The notes: generated from the sequence alone by a model not told the origin. DNA of 64,000 nt from an uncultured Clostridium sp. (GCA_947427205.1 CANEHB010000001.1:1-64000); one strand, 5' to 3'. Positions 41,091 to 50,190 are shown, counted from the first letter of the stretch. Translations and numbers: made by a program.

Positions 41091-41810
41091 ATGAAATTTG
41101 ATGTACTAACTCTTTTTCCAGAAATGTTTGAACCAATAAAACAAAGTATAATTGGAAGAGCAACTAGAAAAGAATTATTAGAAATTAATCTAATAAATAT
41201 AAGGGATTTTTCGAAGGATAAGCATAAAAAAGTTGATGATACAGTATATGGAGGAGGAGCAGGAATGCTTATTAGGCCAGATGTTGTATATGAAGCCTAT
41301 AAATCCGTAAAATGCGAAAAATCTAGAGTCATATATTTATCACCACAAGGAAAAAAGCTTTGTCAAAGTAAAGTTGAAGAACTAGCCAAATCAGAAGAAC
41401 ATTTAATATTATTATGTGGACATTATGAAGGAATTGATCAAAGGGTAATAGATAAAATCGTAGATGAAGAAATTTCAATTGGAGATTATGTATTAACTGG
41501 AGGAGAAATACCAGCAATGGTATTAATAGATAGTGTTTCAAGATATGTTGAAGGAGTTTTAGCTAAAGAGTCTATTTCAGAAGAAAGTTTTTCGAAAAGT
41601 GGACTATTAGAATATCCTCAATACACAAGACCAGAAACGTTTGAAGGAATTAAAGTTCCAGAAGTTCTACAATCTGGTCATCATGAAAATATTAATAAAT
41701 GGAGAAGAAAAGAGGCTATAAAAGCAACTTACATAAAAAGACCAGAACTTTTAGAAAAAGCAATTTTAACTGATGAAGAAGTAAAATATATTGAAGAATT
41801 AAAAAAATAA
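41091..41810 (+). CDS. trmD: tRNA (guanine37-N1)-methyltransferase TrmD
   Basis: A 239-aa SPOUT enzyme that makes m1G37 in tRNAs with G36-G37 and so guards the reading frame. [22 protein letters not shown] and the knot region [13 protein letters not shown] and [10 protein letters not shown] are intact. It matters for the frame-shifted genes here: the odd tRNA-Gly at 44005 has C36-G37, which is not the canonical TrmD target, so its G37 would be expected to stay unmethylated and free to pair. Confidence 0.97.
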   Translation: MKFDVLTLFPEMFEPIKQSIIGRATRKELLEINLINIRDFSKDKHKKVDDTVYGGGAGMLIRPDVVYEAYKSVKCEKSRVIYLSPQGKKLCQSKVEELAKSEEHLILLCGHYEGIDQRVIDKIVDEEISIGDYVLTGGEIPAMVLIDSVSRYVEGVLAKESISEESFSKSGLLEYPQYTRPETFEGIKVPEVLQSGHHENINKWRRKEAIKATYIKRPELLEKAILTDEEVKYIEELKK

Positions 41811-41854
41811 AAGGGATTAAATCCAATCCATTATTGATGAAAAGGAGGAAAAAA

Positions 41855-42406
41855 ATGGATATTTTAAAATCTATTGAACATGAACAGTTAAAAAATAAAA
41901 TACCAGAATTAAAAATTGGTAATACTGTTAGAGTTCATGTAAGAATAAAAGAAGGAAATAAAGAAAGAATCCAAGTTTTTGAAGGAATTATAATAAAAAA
42001 ACAAGGTGGAGGAGTAAACGAAACATTTACTGTAAGAAGAATCTCTTATGGTGTTGGTGTAGAAAAAACATTCTTAGTACATTCACCAATGGTAGAAAAA
42101 GTAGAATTAGTAAGAGTAGGTAAAGCAAGAAGAGCTAAATTATATTATTTAAGAGATAGAGTAGGTAAAGCTGCTAAAACTAAAGAAAAAATAGGAGCAA
42201 GAATCGAAGATAGAGAAATTATAGTTAAAGAAGAAGTTGTTCCAGGTGAATCAGTAGCTGAAGAAGTGGTTACTGAAGAAGTAGTTGCAGAAGCTGTTGA
42301 AGCAGAGAAAATTGAAAAAGCTGCTGAAGCTGAAAAAGTAGCAGAAGAAACAGCTAGTGAAAACAAAGAAGAAGTAAAAGAAGAAAAAAAAGAAACAGAA
42401 GAATAA
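41855..42406 (+). CDS. rplS: Ribosomal protein bL19 with an acidic C-terminal extension
   Basis: Residues 1-115 are a complete bL19 ([46 protein letters not shown]). Another 68 residues, nearly all Glu, Ala, Val and Lys with EEVV/AEKV-like near-repeats, extend the C-terminus. Normal bL19 is about 115 aa. ATG 41855 follows AAGGAGG by 7 bases; TTG 41834 is upstream of that site. A terminator follows. Confidence 0.95.
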   Translation: MDILKSIEHEQLKNKIPELKIGNTVRVHVRIKEGNKERIQVFEGIIIKKQGGGVNETFTVRRISYGVGVEKTFLVHSPMVEKVELVRVGKARRAKLYYLRDRVGKAAKTKEKIGARIEDREIIVKEEVVPGESVAEEVVTEEVVAEAVEAEKIEKAAEAEKVAEETASENKEEVKEEKKETEE

Positions 42407-42416
42407 TATATGTAAA

Positions 42417-42450
42417 GCGAGATTGCGTAATTTAGTAATCTCGTTTTTTT
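42417..42450 (+). terminator. Terminator of the rpsP-rplS operon
   Basis: CGAGATT (42418-42424) pairs with AATCTCG (42437-42443), followed by seven T. Confidence 0.85.
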
Positions 42451-42472
42451 ATATATTTATAAAAAAATAGGA

Positions 42473-42501
42473 TTGACAATTTGTCTAATAAAATCTAAAA
42501 T
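42473..42501 (+). promoter_or_regulatory. Promoter of the 42573 gene
   Basis: TTGACA (42473-42478), 17-bp spacer, TAAAAT (42496-42501). Confidence 0.65.
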
Positions 42502-42572
42502 AATAATGTTAAATATATATAAGAAAATTATAATTAAATTATAATTAAATATAAGAGTTTTATGAGGTAAAA

Positions 42573-43544
42573 ATGAAATTTATAAAAAAGTTATTAGAAG
42601 CTAAACATAGAAAAAATAATTCAGAAATAGAAAATGATACTAATATTGAATTAGTATCAGAAGGAGATAAAAAAGATAAAGAAACAGCATTAAGAGAAGA
42701 ATCAGAAATAGTAAATGTAAGCAAAGAATTAAAAGAATTTTTAAATTCACAATTATTATATATACCAGATGTTTCAAGAGAAATTAGAAAATATGATATA
42801 GAAGAAATTATAGATTTAATAAATGGAAAAAATGAAATTAGAACTAATGAAATAAAAATAAAATCAGAAATAGTAGACGAATTTTTAGCAATTATTGGAA
42901 ATACGGTAGAAGATGGATTTTCATTAGGAGAGCTAGAAATTGAAATATCAAGTAAAGATTTCAAAATAAAAGAATTTGTAAATAAACATAAAAAAATATC
43001 TTATATTTTAAGAATAAAGATAAAGTCTTTAAAAGATTTAAAAGAAGATGAATTAGAGTTTTTAAACAGTAGATATGGAATAATGTATAATTATTTCGGA
43101 GATGAATATTATTTAGATGAAATAATAGAAATGTACAATAATATGAGAGAACTTGTACCAAAGCATGTAGAGTATAATTTAGAAGGTGCACAAAAAATTT
43201 TAGATGATGTATTTAAAAGGTTTGAATTATATACACCAAAACAATATGAAATAGGACAAAATAGTATAAAATTATCAAATGGTGGAACAATAGAAACACC
43301 TAATTTTAAAGTAGTAGAAGATTCAAGCTATTATTCTAAAATTGATAATATTTTTAATGTAGAAAAAGCAAATAAAAAAGGTTATAAAAGGATAAGTAAA
43401 GAAGCTTTAACTTTTGCAGGATTTGATGTACAAGATACTATAGAATCATTTACAGATACAATAAAGAAAAATGATGTTATAATAGATAATATTAAATATA
43501 GAATAGTTGTAGAAGAAGATGGAATACATTTAGAAAAATACTAA
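42573..43544 (+). CDS. Uncharacterised 323-aa protein
   Basis: An AT-rich native gene with its own promoter and GAGG six bases before ATG. A basic N-terminus, an acidic region (20-55), then alternating helical and strand segments; no membrane span, no motif I recognise. The C-terminal 70 aa (KGYKRISKEALTFAGF onward) look like a small compact domain. It stands alone between rplS and the tRNA genes. Confidence 0.6.
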   Translation: MKFIKKLLEAKHRKNNSEIENDTNIELVSEGDKKDKETALREESEIVNVSKELKEFLNSQLLYIPDVSREIRKYDIEEIIDLINGKNEIRTNEIKIKSEIVDEFLAIIGNTVEDGFSLGELEIEISSKDFKIKEFVNKHKKISYILRIKIKSLKDLKEDELEFLNSRYGIMYNYFGDEYYLDEIIEMYNNMRELVPKHVEYNLEGAQKILDDVFKRFELYTPKQYEIGQNSIKLSNGGTIETPNFKVVEDSSYYSKIDNIFNVEKANKKGYKRISKEALTFAGFDVQDTIESFTDTIKKNDVIIDNIKYRIVVEEDGIHLEKY

Positions 43545-43689
43545 TATGATTGTAAAAGTAAAATAAACTGAGTATTATATAAGTTTTTATAATTTTATTA
43601 GTGAAAATTATAATATAAGATACAGTTTGTAAAATCAGAATTAAAGATTAAAAAAATTTAACATTTTATAAAAAAATAGTATTTTAGAC

Positions 43690-43718
43690 TTGACAAATGA
43701 GCTTAAATAATTTATAAT
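43690..43718 (+). promoter_or_regulatory. Promoter of the tandem tRNA-Gly genes
   Basis: TTGACA (43690-43695), 17-bp spacer, TATAAT (43713-43718): a perfect consensus, as expected for stable RNA. Confidence 0.85.
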
Positions 43719-43727
43719 TTATACTTG

Positions 43728-43831
<104 letters not shown>

Positions 43832-43838
43832 TAGAACT

Positions 43839-43912
<74 letters not shown>

Positions 43913-43920
43913 TTAAATTA

Positions 43921-43959
43921 GTCATTGTATTAGAATAATCTAGTATGATGGCTTTTTTA
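43921..43959 (+). terminator. Terminator of the tandem tRNA-Gly unit
   Basis: A 14-bp stem (43921-43934 with 43939-43952, several G-U pairs), loop ATAA, then six T. Confidence 0.8.
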
Positions 43960-43988
43960 TTGCAAAAAGAATTTTATTTGTGTATAAT
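43960..43988 (+). promoter_or_regulatory. Dedicated promoter of the unusual tRNA-Gly
   Basis: TTGCAA (43960-43965), 17-bp spacer, TATAAT (43983-43988). The odd tRNA therefore forms its own transcription unit, 17 bp upstream of the mature 5' end. Confidence 0.8.
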
Positions 43989-44004
43989 ATAGATGTAAAT
44001 ATTT

Positions 44005-44082
<78 letters not shown>

Positions 44083-44108
44083 AGGCGTTTTATAGCGTCT
44101 TTTTTTAT
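44083..44108 (+). terminator. Terminator of the unusual tRNA-Gly
   Basis: AGGCG (44083-44087) pairs with CGTCT (44096-44100) and is followed by seven T. It lies on the element side of attL, so the element appears to supply it. Confidence 0.6.
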
Positions 44109-44190
44109 TTCAATGTATCTCTGTAAACCGCATAAAATAAGCATTTTACAAAATGAGAGTGAAATATTAAAACGGTTTAAAACGTAAAAT

Positions 44191-44285
44191 TGTCTACAAT
44201 ATTGTCAACACAAAAAATCGTGTTGACAAGTTGTTGACAAAATGACTTTGCACTCTTACAGTAGCAACTAATTTAAGTGTTGACA
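44191..44285. promoter_or_regulatory. Cluster of TGTCAACA integrase arm-type sites, left end
   Basis: TGTCAACA at 44203-44210 and its inverse TGTTGACA at 44221-44228, 44233-44240 and 44278-44285, plus TGTCTACA near 44191. The same octamer occurs twice at the right end (50191 and 50203). The placement near both att cores fits arm-type binding sites of a tyrosine integrase. I see no gene in 44109-44440. Confidence 0.55.
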
Positions 44286-44402
44286 TATTGTATGTTTTAC
44301 ATAAAAATATCAAAAAGTGGAGCGTAGGTGGTGATTTTTTTAAAAAAACATTATTTAATATTTTATAAAAGTATTGAAAAATACATAAAAATATACAATG
44401 GG

Positions 44403-44436
44403 AAAAGCAGTATTCATTTTTATGAATACTGCTTTT
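44403..44436. terminator. Terminator of the integrase operon
   Basis: A perfect 15-bp stem (44403-44417 with 44422-44436, loop TTTT) four bases beyond the integrase stop on the minus strand. Confidence 0.85.
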
Positions 44437-44440
44437 AAAG

Positions 44441-45655
44441 TTATCTTGTTAAATCATTATTGTCGTCTAATAGTTTATAATTTATTGTACTTAATTCTCT
44501 TGATTTATTAAATATATCGTTGCTTAAATAATAGTTGTTTAATTTTTCCATTTCTTTTTCTTTGTATTTATTCAAAACAGATGTATAAGTATTTAATGTT
44601 ACATTTATATCAGTATGACCAAGTAATCTTTGAAGTGCAACAGCTCTCATACCAGATTCAATACAACGAGTACCATAAGTATGTCTTAAGGTATGTGTAG
44701 AAATAGGGTGTGTAATATCAACTTTTTTAGCAATGTTTTTTAGTTGATTGTTAATAGTAGAGTGTAAAACTAATTTTTTATTTGGTGTTAAAAATAGCAT
44801 ATTATCTTTATTATCTTTTGAAATTTCTAATTGTTCAAGAATATATGGTAATATAAAATCAGGTATTGGTAAATCTCTTTTTCCAGCATAAGTTTTAGTT
44901 GTTTTTCCTATACATACTTTATCATTTTTGTCTGTTGTGAGTGTTCTACTTATTTTTAATATATTTCTATTAAAATCAAAATCACTAGCTTGCAATGCAA
45001 GTGTTTCGCCAACACGAAGTCCCATATATAATTGAATTAGAAATACATTTCTGTAAGGCACACTTTTTGTATCAACATTTAATAAATAATCAGTTAATCT
45101 TTGTTGTTCTTCAACTTCTAATGCGCTACATATTTTATCTTCTTTTTTACTTTTGGGCTTTATTGTTTCATACATAGGGTTTTCGTGTATGTAACCTTTA
45201 TTTAAAGCATATTCAAAAGCACTTTTAAATTGAAAATAGTTTTTTTGAATTGAGGAATTACTATAAATTTCAGTTAAAGAATTAAAATATGATTGAAGTT
45301 CATCTGTTGTTATTTCATTTATGTTCTTATCAGCTAAATAAGATTTTTCAATTGTTCGTATAGTGTCCATAGTTCTTGCATATGCTCTATCAGTTATTAA
45401 ATTAGAATCAACTTTTTTCTGTAATAACATTTTAATAAGTTTAATTAAAGGAATACCATTATTTTGAATAAATATAGAACTATTTTTTTGTAGATTTATA
45501 TCTTTTAAAAATTCTTTTGCTAATTTTTCTGTTGCAAATGATTTTCTTATTCTTTTTGGTTTGCCAGTAGTTAGGTCTTGTATAGCATAAGAAGCTATCC
45601 AATTTTTTCTATCTTTATTATAGAAAACACTACCTTGAGCTTGTTTAGTTGTCAT
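44441..45655 (-). CDS. int: Tyrosine integrase of the mobile element
   Basis: A 404-aa site-specific recombinase. N-terminal arm-binding segment (QGSVFYNKDRKNWIASY), SAM-like core-binding domain (about 60-170), then catalytic residues Arg in GLRVGETLAL, HTLRHTYGT, LLGHTD and the Tyr in NTYTSV. The order matches Tn916-type integrases. The ATG at 45655 follows TAGGAGGTG; a longer reading to 45721 overlaps the upstream gene. It is last in the relaxase-excisionase-integrase operon and lies next to attL, as usual. Confidence 0.93.
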   Translation of the reverse strand: MTTKQAQGSVFYNKDRKNWIASYAIQDLTTGKPKRIRKSFATEKLAKEFLKDINLQKNSSIFIQNNGIPLIKLIKMLLQKKVDSNLITDRAYARTMDTIRTIEKSYLADKNINEITTDELQSYFNSLTEIYSNSSIQKNYFQFKSAFEYALNKGYIHENPMYETIKPKSKKEDKICSALEVEEQQRLTDYLLNVDTKSVPYRNVFLIQLYMGLRVGETLALQASDFDFNRNILKISRTLTTDKNDKVCIGKTTKTYAGKRDLPIPDFILPYILEQLEISKDNKDNMLFLTPNKKLVLHSTINNQLKNIAKKVDITHPISTHTLRHTYGTRCIESGMRAVALQRLLGHTDINVTLNTYTSVLNKYKEKEMEKLNNYYLSNDIFNKSRELSTINYKLLDDNNDLTR

Positions 45656-45666
45656 AAGCACACCTC

Positions 45667-45927
45667 CTAAACTCTTCTTTGCATTTTCCATATAGTATAA
45701 GCTATAAGTGTTATGTGCCAAGACTGACCTAAATTTACAGAAGGAAAATCATTTCTTTTAAAAATTTTATAACTAGCATTTTTACCTATGTTTAAATCTT
45801 TTGCAACATCTTTTACAGTTAAGGTGGTAAATGGTTTTTCTAATTTATCTATTGCAACTTTTGCAAGTATTTCTTCAAATGATAGTTTTTCTTTTGTATC
45901 AATTATATTATTATCTAGTTCGTTCAT
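45667..45927 (-). CDS. xis: Excisionase-like helix-turn-helix protein
   Basis: An 86-aa protein whose C-terminal half, TVKDVAKDLNIGKNASYKIFKRNDFPSVNLGQSWHI, is the winged-helix form found in excisionases and helix_turn_helix_17 proteins. It starts inside the end of the relaxase gene (17-bp overlap) and ends 11 bp before the integrase start, so the three are translated together. Confidence 0.8.
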   Translation of the reverse strand: MNELDNNIIDTKEKLSFEEILAKVAIDKLEKPFTTLTVKDVAKDLNIGKNASYKIFKRNDFPSVNLGQSWHITLIAYTIWKMQRRV

Positions 45928-46894
45928 TATCTCTAATTCCTTTCAAATAATCTTTTACAAGTTTTCGTAATCTTTCCTTTGGAAAATCGAATAGTAAACT
46001 GGTATATTCAAAAGCCTTGTCTAAATAATATTTAAGATAATTGATATATTTATTTAAGTGTAAATTTTCTTTTCTCAATTCTTCATAATTTTGCTCTAAT
46101 TGTTCTAAATTTTCCAAAGTTTTATCAGTAGTTGTTTTTATTTTTGTATATTGTTTTGTTAAAGTATTACATTTTTTTATTATTCTTCTATAATCTTCTC
46201 TTAATAAATCTATATTATTTGTGTTAAGTTCCTGTTCAATATTAAGCGATTTTAGCTCAAATTCTTGTACTTCGTGATTAGTTATAGCCTTTAACTCTTT
46301 AATAGGAATATGGGCATTTTCACGAGTTCTACCTCTATCTAAACCAAAGCCAGCTTTAATCATATATGAATAAAATCTATCTTGAAGTTGTTTATAGCTG
46401 TTTTTGCCTTTCCAAAATTCTGTGCAAGATATTTTATCAATAGATTTATTAGTTTTTTTATCTTTAGTATGAACAACTGGAATAAATACTAAATGTAAAT
46501 GAGGAGTTTTCTCGTCCAAATGTACTTTACTTGAAATAATATATTGTTCTCCTAAGTCTTTATATGAACATACAAATTTATGTGCAGTTTCAAAATATCT
46601 TTTAGTTTCAGTTTCTCCAATTTCTTCAAAAAACTCTTTATCAGATGTGATTATGTATTCACATACAACATTACTTGTTTTTTTAATTTGTCCTTTTAAA
46701 TGATATTGTCTTTTTATTTCATTAAATCGTTTTGAATACGGAACATTGCAAGGTTTTATTGAGTAGTTTTTTATAGAGTTAATTTTATTGATGTCTTTAT
46801 TCGAATAATTTGTATTTTTCCTTTCATTATGCCTAAAGATTACATTTAAGTTGTTCATTGTATATTTAGCATTTCTTATTATTGCATAACTCAT
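45911..46894 (-). CDS. mobV: MobV-family relaxase
   Basis: A 327-aa mobilization nickase. It starts MSYAIIRNAKYTMNNL and carries the metal motif HLDEKTPHLHL (about 125), the HxDExxPHxH signature of MobV/Pre proteins, followed by a C-terminal coiled coil. It should nick oriT and lead single-strand transfer using a helper conjugation machine; no transfer genes are present, so the element is mobilizable only. ATG 46894 lies about 9 bases after AAAGGA. Confidence 0.88.
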   Translation of the reverse strand: MSYAIIRNAKYTMNNLNVIFRHNERKNTNYSNKDINKINSIKNYSIKPCNVPYSKRFNEIKRQYHLKGQIKKTSNVVCEYIITSDKEFFEEIGETETKRYFETAHKFVCSYKDLGEQYIISSKVHLDEKTPHLHLVFIPVVHTKDKKTNKSIDKISCTEFWKGKNSYKQLQDRFYSYMIKAGFGLDRGRTRENAHIPIKELKAITNHEVQEFELKSLNIEQELNTNNIDLLREDYRRIIKKCNTLTKQYTKIKTTTDKTLENLEQLEQNYEELRKENLHLNKYINYLKYYLDKAFEYTSLLFDFPKERLRKLVKDYLKGIRDNERTR

Positions 46895-46914
46895 ATATCT
46901 TTTTCCTTTCACAA

Positions 46915-47240
46915 GAATATTTAATTGTAAAAGTACACTTTTTAAGTAAGCCTACGAAGTAGTGCTAAAATTTTAGCTTTATCTTTTGACTTAAATTACA
47001 TAAGCAATTTTTTTGCTATAACATACTAGAGGACTTTTTCAAAAGACCTCTGTATGATTAGGGGATACCCCTAATAACCCCTAGCATAATCAATTTAAGT
47101 TCTCTATATAAAGGAATAGTATAGAATTTGATTATGCTAATTAAAATAAATTTCAAAACATATATAAGTTGCAACATTATATAGTTTTATCATTTATTTT
47201 AATATCAAAAGTCCTTTAAGTAGAGGACTTTTGATGTTAG
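46915..47240 (-). other. Candidate oriT region with clustered inverted repeats
   Basis: Directly upstream of the relaxase lie several hairpins: AGAGG-A-CTTTT with AAAAG-A-CCTCT (about 47029-47052), ATTAGGGG with CCCCTAAT (about 47057-47075), AGCATAATCAA (47083-47093) with TTGATTATGCT (47128-47138), and a perfect 12-bp pair 47204-47215/47224-47235. MobV origins lie just 5' of mob and contain such repeats. The nick site cannot be pinned down by eye. Confidence 0.45.
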
Positions 47241-47426
47241 AAAAATTGTCTAGCCAATTTTTCTTTTAAGCAATTCTCTGTAAGTTATCTAATAATCACG
47301 CGTATATTATTAAATAAGTTACATATCTTTTGTATTTTCTTATAAGAAATCTATATAAATTTGAATTGTTTACTTTTTACAATACAAGAATAACATTTTT
47401 ATGTAAACAAAGCAAAAAAGTCAAAT

Positions 47427-47564
47427 TTGCGTCCTATGCAACAAAATTTGCACTGTATGCAACTTTTTAGGCAAAAAGTGCCATTTTTACCCCTATTTTT
47501 ATAAAAAATTACTCAAAAATTGATAAAAAATGCCAAAAAACACAAAATATTGCGTCTGACGCAA
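47427..47564. repeat. Three copies of a 15-bp palindrome TTGC-N7-GCAA
   Basis: TTGCGTCCTATGCAA (47427-47441), TTGCACTGTATGCAA (47448-47462, 21 bp on) and TTGCGTCTGACGCAA (47550-47564, a perfect palindrome); each is followed by C. They could be operators or iterons of the element. Apart from these and the oriT candidate, 46895-47732 has no gene I can support. Confidence 0.5.
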
Positions 47565-47732
47565 CATTTGTTTGAAAGTGTTGAAATATCAAGGAAAAGT
47601 TGATGTGAAAAAATAAAATTTTTTTGAAATTTGTTAATGTATATTAAAATAATAAGTTGAAAATAAGTATTGTTTTTGATAATATTGTAAAAGAAAAATA
47701 GTAATTTTTTGTTTAGATTGGAGAAAGAAAAT

Positions 47733-48113
47733 ATGAAAGAATCAAAAGTCATAACATTTATAGGAGGATTTTATATATTTGGAGGAATTATTGTATTGTT
47801 GTCATTGATATTTAATGGTAGTGGTTTCAATATGATATTTGGTGTACCAAATATTCCAGATTATATTGTAAAATTATTAGTAGGTATTATATATATACCA
47901 TTAGGTTATTTGTATATAAATAGGATAAAAAATTCAAACTGGATAATATTAGCATTGGCTATTATATTCTTTTGCATTAGTGCTTCTTTGACAACAGAAT
48001 TTAATGCACAACCATTTATAGGAAACTTGATATATTCTTTGTTTGTTATAATTGCAACCATTGTGAGAAGAAAAGAGTTTATAAATAGTTTGAATACAAT
48101 AATGAAAAAATAA
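47733..48113 (+). CDS. Small membrane protein of unknown function
   Basis: A 126-aa protein with four hydrophobic segments (about 5-26, 45-62, 68-88 and 95-112) and short charged ends. ATG 47733 follows GGAGA by 8 bases. It is cargo of the mobile element; no family recognised. Confidence 0.6.
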   Translation: MKESKVITFIGGFYIFGGIIVLLSLIFNGSGFNMIFGVPNIPDYIVKLLVGIIYIPLGYLYINRIKNSNWIILALAIIFFCISASLTTEFNAQPFIGNLIYSLFVIIATIVRRKEFINSLNTIMKK

Positions 48114-48140
48114 TAGGTAACTATAAAATTACAATAAGTG

Positions 48141-48168
48141 GGGCAGATAATTATCTGTCTTTTATTAT
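48141..48168 (+). terminator. Terminator after the membrane protein
   Basis: GGCAGATAA pairs with TTATCTGTC as one continuous palindrome (48142-48159), then TTTTATTAT. Confidence 0.5.
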
Positions 48169-48256
48169 AAGGTTATAACAAGAATTAGTAATTTTTTAAT
48201 AATAAAATGCAACCCAAAGAATAAAATTCCGTCTTTATAATTGAAAGGAGGAAAAA

Positions 48257-48814
48257 ATGGAAGATACTGAAATAATAAATCTTTATTTTAATCGTTTAGA
48301 AGATGCAATAAAGGAAACATCTAATAAATATAATAACTATTGTACTATTATTGCTCGAAATATTCTAGGAAATAACGAAGATGTGGAAGAATGTACTAAT
48401 GAAGTATATATGAAAATGTGGAATTCTATCCCACCTAATAGACCTAATAAGCTATCAGCATATATTGGCAAAATCACAAGAAATACTGCAATAGATTATG
48501 TGGAAAAATATAATGCCCAAAAAAGAAATAATGGACAATTAAACATTATACTTTCTGAACTTGAAGAATGTGTGTCTATTAATACTTTAGAAGATGAGAT
48601 TGATGAAAGGCTTTTAGTACAATATATTAACAATTTTTTAGAAAATTTATCTCTTCAAAATCGTAAAATATTTATTAAAAGATATTGGTATGCTTATTCT
48701 ATCGAAGAAATAATGGAAGAGTTCAAAATGAGTAAAAGTAAAATAAAATCAATATTATTTAGATTAAGAAAAAAATTAAAAAAATATTTAGAAATGGAGG
48801 GAGTTGTATTATGA
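48257..48814 (+). CDS. ECF-type RNA polymerase sigma factor
   Basis: A 185-aa sigma-70 family protein. Region 2 contains NEDVEECTNEVYMKMWNSIP and YIGKITRNTAIDYVEK (about 45-90); region 4 is FLENLSLQNRKIFIKRYWYAYSIEEIMEEFKMSKSKIKSILFRLRKKLKKYL. GAAAGGAGG precedes ATG. Its stop overlaps the next start (ATGA), the normal arrangement for a sigma factor and its membrane regulator. Confidence 0.85.
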   Translation: MEDTEIINLYFNRLEDAIKETSNKYNNYCTIIARNILGNNEDVEECTNEVYMKMWNSIPPNRPNKLSAYIGKITRNTAIDYVEKYNAQKRNNGQLNIILSELEECVSINTLEDEIDERLLVQYINNFLENLSLQNRKIFIKRYWYAYSIEEIMEEFKMSKSKIKSILFRLRKKLKKYLEMEGVVL

Positions 48815-49392
48815 AAAGTATGAAATTATTTAAAGCAATTGGTAAAATTGATGACAAATTTATTATTGAAGAAGAGAAAAATATTGAAAAAGAAAAAATT
48901 CAAGTACCAATTTTTAAAAGATTTGCTATGGCAGGATTAGCACTTACTATAATATTAGGAATTTCAATAACTACCTATGCTATGGTAATAGAGAAAGAAT
49001 ATAATGCAGCTGTTGGATATTTAAACTCCTTAGGAATATCAGTAGAAGATTTAAGTGATTATTCAAAGAGTGAAATAATAAAGACAGTAGATGCTTATCA
49101 AAATTATGGAGATAGTGAAATTGTTAATAATTTACTAAAAAATGAAGAAATTATTTCAAGTCCAATAAATATAACAAGCGAACAAGTAAAAAAATTAAAA
49201 CCAACAATGACTTATACAGATGTAAAAAAATTGTTAGGTGATACGCAAGATATTGGTTCAGGAATATATATATTATATTACATTGTTGATAATAAATATA
49301 CATTATCAATCCCATTCACCAGTGATAATTCACAACTTGGAGTTGATGGAGAAGATTTATTAAAAGCGCTACAACCTATAAATAATAATTGA
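48811..49392 (+). CDS. Probable anti-sigma factor or sigma-linked membrane protein
   Basis: A 193-aa protein with a charged cytoplasmic N-terminus (1-38), one membrane span (FAMAGLALTIILGISITTYAM, 40-60) and an extracellular domain. Its translational coupling to the ECF sigma gene suggests it controls that factor. No zinc anti-sigma motif is visible. Confidence 0.6.
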   Translation: MKSMKLFKAIGKIDDKFIIEEEKNIEKEKIQVPIFKRFAMAGLALTIILGISITTYAMVIEKEYNAAVGYLNSLGISVEDLSDYSKSEIIKTVDAYQNYGDSEIVNNLLKNEEIISSPINITSEQVKKLKPTMTYTDVKKLLGDTQDIGSGIYILYYIVDNKYTLSIPFTSDNSQLGVDGEDLLKALQPINNN

Positions 49393-49469
49393 AATCAAGC
49401 TATGATTATACTAACAAATTACAATTAATTGATTAGATAAAGCTAAAATCTCAAGAAATAATTTATGTA

Positions 49470-49499
49470 TTGACATTATTCATAAAAAAGTATTATAAT
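49470..49499 (+). promoter_or_regulatory. Promoter of the type III toxin-antitoxin locus
   Basis: TTGACA (49470-49475), 18-bp spacer, TATAAT (49494-49499). Transcription should begin about 35 bp before the ToxI repeats. Confidence 0.8.
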
Positions 49500-49540
49500 G
49501 AATATAATAATAATGATAATTAATTGTCATTAGATAAAAA

Positions 49541-49648
49541 GTTTAGAATACCCTTGCTAAAGTAGGGACTTAAAAAAGTAGGAATATCTTTGCCAAAGTA
49601 AGAATTTAAAAAAGTAGGAATATCCTTGCCAAAGTAGGAACTTAAAAC
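49541..49648 (+). ncRNA. toxI: ToxI-type antitoxin RNA: three 36-bp tandem repeats
   Basis: Three head-to-tail units of exactly 36 bp (49541-49576, 49577-49612, 49613-49648), each centred on TTGC(C/T)AAAGTA. In type III systems each repeat is cut out by the toxin and folds into a pseudoknot that inhibits it. Promoter, repeats, terminator and toxin gene occur here in the canonical order. Known ToxI repeats are of similar length (34-36 nt). Confidence 0.85.
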
Positions 49649-49651
49649 AGT

Positions 49652-49689
49652 ATATGGCAATCTGAAAAGATTGCCATATTGTTTTATTA
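49652..49689 (+). terminator. Terminator between ToxI and toxN
   Basis: ATATGGCAATC (49652-49662) and GATTGCCATAT (49669-49679) form a perfect 11-bp stem followed by TGTTTTATT. In type III systems this leaky terminator sets the antitoxin-to-toxin ratio. Confidence 0.9.
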
Positions 49690-49701
49690 AGGGAGAAATG
49701 A

Positions 49702-50187
49702 ATGAAAAATTTGAAATTATACTATATTGATGAAGAATATATAAAATATTTAAGACAATTTGATTTAAATGTTGCTTATAATAAAACAGCAACAAGACCA
49801 TATATCGGAATTGTTTATACATACAATAATTTTAATTATTTTGCACCTTTATCTTCTCCAAAACCTAAACATATAAATATAAATCCTAAAGCGATTGATA
49901 TTTTTAAAATAAAAGATGGAGAACTTGGAGTTGTTAATATAAACAATATGATTCCAACCCCAATTGAAAATTTAACAGAAGTGTTGCCAACAGTAACAGA
50001 TGCAAAATATAAAAAGATGTTAGAACAACAATTAACATTTTTAAATAATCATAAAGCTGAATTATATAAAAAGATAAATTATTTTCAAAACATGTTTAGA
50101 AAAGGACATTTAACTGAAAATATCTTAAAAAGATGTTGTAATTTTATTTTATTAGAGGAAAAGTTTAATGAATATGTAAATAAATAG
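49702..50187 (+). CDS. toxN: Type III toxin endoribonuclease (ToxN/AbiQ family)
   Basis: A 161-aa ToxN-like RNase. Family traits: LYYIDEEYIKYLRQFD at the N-terminus, RPYIGIVYTYNNFNYFAPLSSPK in the core (residues 34-56; Lys/Ser here are part of the active site in ToxN), a middle ending NMIPTP, then MLEQQLTFLN and the C-terminal CNFILLEEKFNEY. Length fits ToxN (about 170 aa). GGGAG lies 6 bases before ATG. Type III systems act in phage abortive infection and plasmid retention; here it is cargo next to attR. Confidence 0.88.
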   Translation: MKNLKLYYIDEEYIKYLRQFDLNVAYNKTATRPYIGIVYTYNNFNYFAPLSSPKPKHININPKAIDIFKIKDGELGVVNINNMIPTPIENLTEVLPTVTDAKYKKMLEQQLTFLNNHKAELYKKINYFQNMFRKGHLTENILKRCCNFILLEEKFNEYVNK

Positions 50188-50190
50188 TTT

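Noticed and set aside
49541..49648. 36-bp repeats as a CRISPR array
   Set aside because: The units are directly adjacent with no spacers, and they fit the ToxI layout with a toxin gene after the terminator.
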